Source of the DNA: Sphingomonas sp. Root720
Lineage (GTDB): Bacteria; Pseudomonadota; Alphaproteobacteria; Sphingomonadales; Sphingomonadaceae
Direction: 5' to 3'
Length of the DNA: 64,000 bases
Assembly: GCF_001428605.1 (NCBI RefSeq)
Contig: NZ_LMID01000015.1
Coordinates: 424,228 to 488,227 of the forward strand
Numbering within the stretch: position 1 is the first letter of the stretch; every line of letters starts with the position of its first letter. A model generated the notes under the pieces. That model had not been told where the DNA came from. It saw only the letters and a list, made by a program, of their open reading frames with translations, and ran no database searches. Both the position numbers and the translations under genes were made by a program. Shown here one piece after another: positions 60,035 to 64,000 of the stretch.

Positions 60035-62865
60035 GCCTGCGCCTCCTTCGGCTCTTGGTCCTTCGCATCGCCATCGCGGGGCGGCAGCGGCGCAAAATAG
60101 CCGACCACCAGCATCAGCGCGCCGACGACGATGAAGGTCACGATCCTGGCGCCGCCGCTCGCCTGCGACAGATCGACGAAGAACAGCTTGAGGATGACGA
60201 CCACCAGCAGCGCCGCACCGGCGATCCACACCCCGCGTTGCCCGCGCCGGTGCGCGAACAGCATCAGGCCGAGCGACAGCAGCGTCCACAGGATGGTGAG
60301 CCCTGCCTGCACGACCGCCGAGCCGAGCAGCGCGTCGCCATCCCAGGCAACGCCGAGATGATGATGGGCGACGCGCAGCCACAGCATGTTGATGTCGACG
60401 AAGCCCAGTCCCGCCAGCGCCATCCAGGCGCCGCGCCCCGCGATCCAGCCGAAGCCGCGATAGGGCGGATCGACCGCGATCAGGCTGCGCCGCCACAGCA
60501 CCAGCGCGGCGAGCGCGAGCGCCAGGGTGAGCTCGACCGGATTGAGCAGCGGCACATAGGGAAGCGGCGCGGCATCGCCCTCCGCCAGCAGCGCCGCGAG
60601 GAGCGAGCCGCCATAGACGAGCGCGGCGACCGGCAGCGCCGCCTGTGCGTGATAGCCGGCGAGATGGCGATCGAGCGGCCAGCGGCGCGCTTCGACCGGG
60701 CGCCGCGCCGCGCGCCCCGCCCAGGCGGTCAGGAGGCCGAGCATCAGCACCGCCGCGACGAGGAAGACCACTCCTGCCCAACTGCTGTTCCACAATGCGC
60801 CGCGATCGATGCCGAGCCACAGGCAGTCGGCGAGCAGCGCCGCCGCGAGCCAGACCCCGCCGACATGGCTGAGCCGCTGGAGCAGCAGCGCGCCGGGCCG
60901 CGCATCGCCATCGCGGTCATTGGCGTGGAGCAGATGAAGATGGAGCGCGATCGCGACGATCCAGGCGATCCAGCCGGGATGGTAGAGGACATGGCCGTCG
61001 AGCATCGCCTGCCCGAGCCAGCTGCCGGCCAGCACGACCAGCGTCACCCGGCCCGGCCAGGTCGCGACGTCCCAGCGCAACCGCCGCCCGGCGAGCGCCG
61101 CCACCCAGGCGCTGGCGACCAGCGCGACCATGGTGAGCGACTGCTGGGTCGCGGCCGTGAACACCGGCACGCTGCCCTCGCCCGCGACCAGCGGCGGGAC
61201 GGTGCGGCAGATCTCGGCGATCGACGCCAGCGACCAGAGCAGGAAGCCGAACAGGAAGGCGGGCTTGCCGAGCAGCGCTTCCCCCGCCGCATAGGCCCTG
61301 GCGGGGCGCGATCCGCTGTGCGGCAGGGGTTCGCGCAGCCACCAGGCGGTGGCGAGGATCGGCACCGTGACGAGCAGGCCGGTCAGGAAGACCGGATTGA
61401 CGATCGGCAGCGCCTGCGGCCCGTCCTCGAGCAGGCCCAGGAACAGGAAAGCGGCGACGAACTGGAGCAGCAGGCCGAAGGCCCGCGGCATCCAGCGCGC
61501 CTGGCGCATGCCGACCCAGAAGGCGCCCGCACCCTCGAGCGCCCAGGCGGAGCCCGTCCAGCGGGCGCCGAAGGCGAGCGGGATGGCGAGGGTCGCGAAG
61601 CCGATGCCGATCGCGAGCAGCGTCTCGGCGAGCAGCCGATAGTCGTCGCCGCCACGCCGCCGCACCGCGACGGCGAGGGCCAGGTAGAGCGCGCCGAAGC
61701 CGAGCGCCGCGAAGGCCGCGCCATATTCATAGGGCGCGACCAGTCCGACCTGCAGGCCGAAGCCGACCAGCGCGGTGCCGAACAGCAGACTGCTGTCGAC
61801 GAACCGGCCGACCCGGCTGTCGCTGTTGCGCGCATAGAGGATCGCGATCGCCAGGTAGATGACCACCGAGGCGATCAGGAAGGGCTGGGCCACCGCGAAA
61901 TCCTGCGGCCGGTAGCTCAGCGTGCCCCAGAAGGCGGCGATCCCGAAGGTGGCGAAGAAGCCGATCAGGTTGATGCTGCGCCACGCCTTCTTCCAGGCGA
62001 GCGCCAGCACCGCCAGGTTGAGCAGCAGATGATAGCCGAACATCACCGCGACCGGCCCGCCCTCGCCGCCGAGCAGCAGCGGCACCGCATAGCCGCCCGC
62101 GAAGGCGGCCGCGGCCAGCCCCTCGGCATCCTGGAGCAGCGCCAGCGCGACCGCCCCGGCACAGACCAGCACCATCAGCGCGAAGGCGGCGGGCAGCGGC
62201 AGCATCGGATAGAGCGCCGCCGCCGCGAAGATCGTCAGATAGAGCGTGGCGACGCCGCCGCCCTGAAGCGCGAGCGCGAAGCCGGGCCGGACGGTCCGCC
62301 GGTTGAAGCCGACGCCGAGCAGCGCGATCCCCGCCGCCGCGACCAGCGCCAGCCGTATCTCGATCGGCAGCAACCCGGCGCCAGCCGCCCAACGCGCAAG
62401 AAAGGCGAGGCCGATGAACAGCACGACCAGGCCGGCGCGGACGATGGTGTTGCCGCCGAACATCCAGTCGCGCGCGGCGGCGATGCCGCGCGCCACGAAG
62501 CCGGGTTCGGCGGGCTCGGCGGGCATGGGCGCCGGCATGGAGGGCGGCGTGGGCTCCGCCGGGCGCGGCGCGACCGGATCGCGCGGGAGCGGCGCGGGCG
62601 CATCGACCGTCGGACGCGGCCCGGCGGCCTCGTCGATGATGCGGACGCCGCGCCGCCCGGCCGGCGGCGACGCCGTGGCGGGATCGGCGGAGACGCCCTC
62701 GGCGGGACGATCGACCAGCATCGCGCGGATCTCCGCACGCACGGCCACGCGCAGGCCCCAGCCGGCGCCGGCGCCGGCCATGGCGCCCAGCACCATTCCG
62801 AACTGCTCGAAATCGGAGACGAACAAGCCGAATAGCGCGCCGACGAGCAACCCCCAGAGGATCAT
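60031..62865 (-). CDS. DUF2339 family multi-pass membrane protein
   Basis: 944 residues. An N-terminal Gly-rich membrane hairpin is followed by a Pro-rich linker (about 70-125) and then some 25 hydrophobic helices to the C terminus. Typical of DUF2339, function unknown. ATG 62865 (MILWGLLVGALFG) has GGGAGA upstream and is preferred to the open frame from 62928. First of a two-gene unit with DUF3999. Confidence 0.85.
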   Translation of the reverse strand: MILWGLLVGALFGLFVSDFEQFGMVLGAMAGAGAGWGLRVAVRAEIRAMLVDRPAEGVSADPATASPPAGRRGVRIIDEAAGPRPTVDAPAPLPRDPVAPRPAEPTPPSMPAPMPAEPAEPGFVARGIAAARDWMFGGNTIVRAGLVVLFIGLAFLARWAAGAGLLPIEIRLALVAAAGIALLGVGFNRRTVRPGFALALQGGGVATLYLTIFAAAALYPMLPLPAAFALMVLVCAGAVALALLQDAEGLAAAAFAGGYAVPLLLGGEGGPVAVMFGYHLLLNLAVLALAWKKAWRSINLIGFFATFGIAAFWGTLSYRPQDFAVAQPFLIASVVIYLAIAILYARNSDSRVGRFVDSSLLFGTALVGFGLQVGLVAPYEYGAAFAALGFGALYLALAVAVRRRGGDDYRLLAETLLAIGIGFATLAIPLAFGARWTGSAWALEGAGAFWVGMRQARWMPRAFGLLLQFVAAFLFLGLLEDGPQALPIVNPVFLTGLLVTVPILATAWWLREPLPHSGSRPARAYAAGEALLGKPAFLFGFLLWSLASIAEICRTVPPLVAGEGSVPVFTAATQQSLTMVALVASAWVAALAGRRLRWDVATWPGRVTLVVLAGSWLGQAMLDGHVLYHPGWIAWIVAIALHLHLLHANDRDGDARPGALLLQRLSHVGGVWLAAALLADCLWLGIDRGALWNSSWAGVVFLVAAVLMLGLLTAWAGRAARRPVEARRWPLDRHLAGYHAQAALPVAALVYGGSLLAALLAEGDAAPLPYVPLLNPVELTLALALAALVLWRRSLIAVDPPYRGFGWIAGRGAWMALAGLGFVDINMLWLRVAHHHLGVAWDGDALLGSAVVQAGLTILWTLLSLGLMLFAHRRGQRGVWIAGAALLVVVILKLFFVDLSQASGGARIVTFIVVGALMLVVGYFAPLPPRDGDAKDQEPKEAQA

Positions 62866-63004
62866 GTATGTCTCCCTGTTCCGGCCCCGGCCCCAGGGTC
62901 TAGTGCGGACCCATGGCCGCCGAAACAACTATTTGGCGCAGCACCTTGCGACCGTCCGCCGAAACCGGTTCAGCGAGCCGGGGAAAGGCATTAAGAGCGC
63001 CGCC

Positions 63005-63481
63005 ATGATCCAGACGCTCCGCATCCTCGTCGACGCCGATGCCTGCCCGGTGAAGGAGGAGATCTACAAGGTCGCCTGGCGGATCGGCGTGCCGGTCACC
63101 CTGGTCAGCAATCAGCATCTGCGCATTCCCCAGCATCCGCTGGTCGACAAGGTGGTGGTGGGCGCGGGCTTCGACGCCGCCGACGACTGGATCGCCGAGG
63201 CGAGCGGGCCCGCGACGGTGGTGATCACCGCCGACATCCTGCTTGCCGACCGCTGCCTGAAGGCGGGCGCCACCGCGATCTCGCCGAGCGGTAAGCCCTT
63301 TACCGCCAATTCGATCGGCTCGGCGGTCGCGACCCGGGCGATCATGGCCGACCTGCGCGCCGGCATGACCGGCGAGGGGATCGGCGGGCCGCCGCCCTTC
63401 TCCAAGGCCGACCGCTCGCGCTTCCTGTCCGCGCTCGACGCCGCGCTGGTGAAACTCGGGCGGCAATTTCCGGGACGCTAG
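63005..63481 (+). CDS. YaiI/YqxD family (DUF188) protein
   Basis: 158 residues, PIN-like fold: I-L-V-D-A-D-A-C-P-V-K near the N terminus, V-V-I-T-A-D-I-L-L-A and T-A-N-S-I-G. The acidic positions resemble a nuclease active site, but activity is unproven. ATG 63005 gives MIQTLRILVDADACPV. Confidence 0.9.
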   Translation: MIQTLRILVDADACPVKEEIYKVAWRIGVPVTLVSNQHLRIPQHPLVDKVVVGAGFDAADDWIAEASGPATVVITADILLADRCLKAGATAISPSGKPFTANSIGSAVATRAIMADLRAGMTGEGIGGPPPFSKADRSRFLSALDAALVKLGRQFPGR

Positions 63482-63558
63482 AAACGAACCGCCGATTCGC
63501 CGCCTGTCCCGGGCGCCGACGGCCGATCAGCCGCGCCCCGGGGTCAAGCGTCCGGGGG

Positions 63559-64000
63559 TCAGTCGCGCGGGCGGACGTCCATCTCGCCGAGGAAGTCGCG
63601 CTTGCCGAGCGGTACGCCGCGGTTGCGCAGGATCGCGTAGACGGTCGTCACGTGGAACAGCACGTTGGGCAGGACGAAGTCGCGCACATAGGTGGCGCCG
63701 GTGAAGTGGATCGCGAGATCGCCCACCTCCAGGACGATCGGCGCATCCTCGCGCCCCGCGATCGCGTTTGCGGGAACCCCGTCGAGATAGGCGATGGTTT
63801 TGGCGATCCGCTCGTGCAGCTCCGCGACGCTCTTTTCCTCGTCGGGGAAGCTCGGCGCGGTCTGGCCGGAAAGACGTGCCACGGCGCCCTTGGCGCCGTC
63901 GCTGGCGATCTGGACCTGGCGGATCAGGGGATGCATGTCGTCGGCCAGCCGCGCGCCGAGCCATTCGGATTCGGCCACGCCCTGTCCGGCGAAATGTTCG
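63559..64000 (-). CDS. DUF1993 family protein, 5' end outside window
   Basis: The frame is open from the window edge, reading ...E-H-F-A-G-Q-G-V-A-E-S-E-W-L-G-A-R-L, then MHPLIRQVQIASDGAKGAVARLSG and YVRDFVLPNVLFHVTTVYAILRNRGVPLGKRDFLG. This is the DUF1993 (DinB-like helical bundle) pattern. About 20-25 N-terminal residues are missing. A GTG at 63978 could be read as a start but lies inside the conserved region. Function unknown. Confidence 0.82.
   Translation of the reverse strand, partial: EHFAGQGVAESEWLGARLADDMHPLIRQVQIASDGAKGAVARLSGQTAPSFPDEEKSVAELHERIAKTIAYLDGVPANAIAGREDAPIVLEVGDLAIHFTGATYVRDFVLPNVLFHVTTVYAILRNRGVPLGKRDFLGEMDVRPRD

Overview
The window reads as chromosomal DNA of a sphingomonad-type alphaproteobacterium. 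It is uniformly GC-rich, apart from one short AT-richer patch. It carries alphaproteobacterial signatures: a DivL-type pseudokinase followed by tsaE-amgK-murU, a GAAC-N7-GAAC LexA box before uvrA, a K+-insensitive membrane pyrophosphatase after thiL, an S16 protein with a long Ala/Glu tail, and many GTCAT-stem-loop-ATCTC palindromic repeats (called REP here). I cannot name the species. I found no tRNA, rRNA, CRISPR array, complete insertion sequence or integrase.

Layout. 1-4.2 kb: a HIG1-like small membrane protein, a cobalamin adenosyltransferase and SOS-controlled uvrA, which has REP sequence inserted in frame. 4.2-6.4 kb: an accessory patch with two degenerate copies of the uvrA 3' end, followed by a two-gene leftward operon of a Panacea-domain (SocA-like) antitoxin and a protein I cannot assign. 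6.4-9.5 kb: two RTX-type calcium-binding repeat paralogues flanking a two-helix membrane protein. 9.5-16.4 kb: REP clusters, a broken HGG-motif gene, a DUF817 protein, an HMCES/SRAP protein, a GrlR-like protein, a MoxR-type ATPase and gamma-glutamyltransferase. 16.6-20.8 kb: the ffh-rpsP-rimM-(small membrane protein)-trmD-rplS operon. 20.9-26.9 kb: asd, a GFA-family protein, an alpha/beta hydrolase, an ACE-like M2 dipeptidase and a diguanylate cyclase. 26.9-31.2 kb: a leftward run of two glycosyltransferases, a peroxiredoxin and AMP nucleosidase.

31.2-41.6 kb: YqgE, ahcY with a perfect 20-base palindrome upstream and a strong terminator, divL-tsaE-amgK-murU, thiL and hppA. 41.7-48.7 kb: a GNAT enzyme, glnD, a DUF983 operon divergent from a MocR-type regulator with an inverted-repeat operator, a thioesterase and a frameshifted secreted coiled-coil protein. 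48.8-64 kb: mutS divergent from maeB, a secreted hypothetical, recF-gyrB, a DUF2339/DUF3999 membrane pair, a YaiI-like protein and a DUF1993 protein cut by the window edge.

Most of the window is housekeeping: translation and protein export (ffh operon), DNA repair (uvrA, mutS, recF, HMCES), nitrogen control (glnD), the S-adenosylhomocysteine cycle (ahcY), cell-wall recycling (amgK-murU) and cell-cycle signalling (divL). The best candidate for something undescribed is the Panacea antitoxin with its unassigned partner, lying beside repeated uvrA tails. The second is the REP family itself, which has entered the uvrA reading frame, has run into or removed the stop of another gene, and forms paired composite elements.
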